A DNA stretch of 7,183 nucleotides. It comes from Chlamydiota bacterium. Lineage in GTDB: Bacteria; Chlamydiota; Chlamydiia; Chlamydiales; Rhabdochlamydiaceae. The notes below the pieces were generated by a model. That model searched no databases, was not told the DNA's origin, and worked only from the letters and a program-made list of their open reading frames with translations. Position 1 is the stretch's first letter, and each line of letters opens with the position of its first letter. Location of the stretch: contig VGMB01000077.1 of assembly GCA_016866585.1 (NCBI GenBank), positions 1 to 7,183 on the forward strand, given 5' to 3'. Positions 7,066-7,183 of this stretch are shown one piece after another. The position numbers were made by a program, and so were the translations under genes.

Positions 7066-7183
7066 GGGCGTTGTTGCGTAATTGGCTTTTTGACAAGTTT
7101 TTAATTTATAAACTGGAAGCCTATAAGCTCTTGGAGATCTGGACACTAGGTTCTTACAGGCAGCCCAAGGGTGTTTAGTTTAT
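7066..7183. mobile_element. Possible terminus of an IS5-type insertion sequence running off the window
   Basis: The sequence GGGCGTTGTTGCGTAA starting at 7066 resembles the terminal inverted repeats of IS5-family elements of the IS903 type (GGCTTTGTTG followed by an AT-rich stretch). The GG end faces left, so the element would extend to the right. On the complement a short frame reads KLNTLGLPVRT and stops at 7146, which could be the tail of a transposase, but I cannot identify it. The partner repeat and target duplication lie outside the window. This rests on resemblance of one end only. Confidence 0.3.

Noticed and set aside
7090..7095. Perfect TTGACA on the plus strand near the right edge, as an outward promoter of a mobile element
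   Set aside because: No -10-like hexamer at 16-18 bases downstream (the position reads CTGGAA); TATAAG is 26 bases away.

Overview
The window is AT-rich, low-GC bacterial DNA carrying four genes or gene groups and a possible insertion-sequence end. The first gene combines a membrane region resembling nucleotide transporters (NTT, ADP/ATP translocase family) with a HEAT-like helical region. That combination, the cytosolic hybrid histidine kinase and the large orphan protein together suggest an intracellular bacterium, most likely a chlamydia-like organism (Parachlamydiales type). This is an inference from gene content and composition. No rRNA or other phylogenetic marker is present.

Layout from left to right. 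Bases 3-1952 (+) hold the 3' part of an NTT-like transporter with a long helical tail; its 5' end lies outside the window. Bases 1969-2391 (-) encode a stand-alone cyclic-nucleotide-binding domain, converging on the transporter gene with only 16 bases between the two stops. A spacer of about 460 bases follows (2392-2851) with no convincing gene, but with two inverted repeats and a plausible promoter. Bases 2852-4694 (+) encode a soluble hybrid histidine kinase: PAS-like region, H-box, GHKL ATPase, then a receiver domain. Its reading frame is broken by one extra T in a T6 run inside the ATPase G2 box, so it appears as two open frames (2852-4039 and 4050-4694). A hairpin with a T-tract at 4828-4865 probably ends this unit. 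Bases 4896-7013 (-) encode a 705-residue protein of no recognised family with a lysine-rich linker. Its promoter region is close to a sequence at about 7066 that looks like the terminal inverted repeat of an IS5-type element running off the right edge.

Functional links are limited. The transporter-HEAT protein and the cyclic-nucleotide-binding protein may be functional partners, because these modules are known to occur fused in some NTT-like proteins. The kinase and receiver form one phosphorelay protein if the frame is restored by translation or if the shift is a sequencing error. No CRISPR array, tRNA, rRNA or complete mobile element was seen. The most striking signal is the frameshift, whose sequence context (UUU UGA) fits +1 slippage at a stop codon; the unrecognised 705-residue protein comes next.
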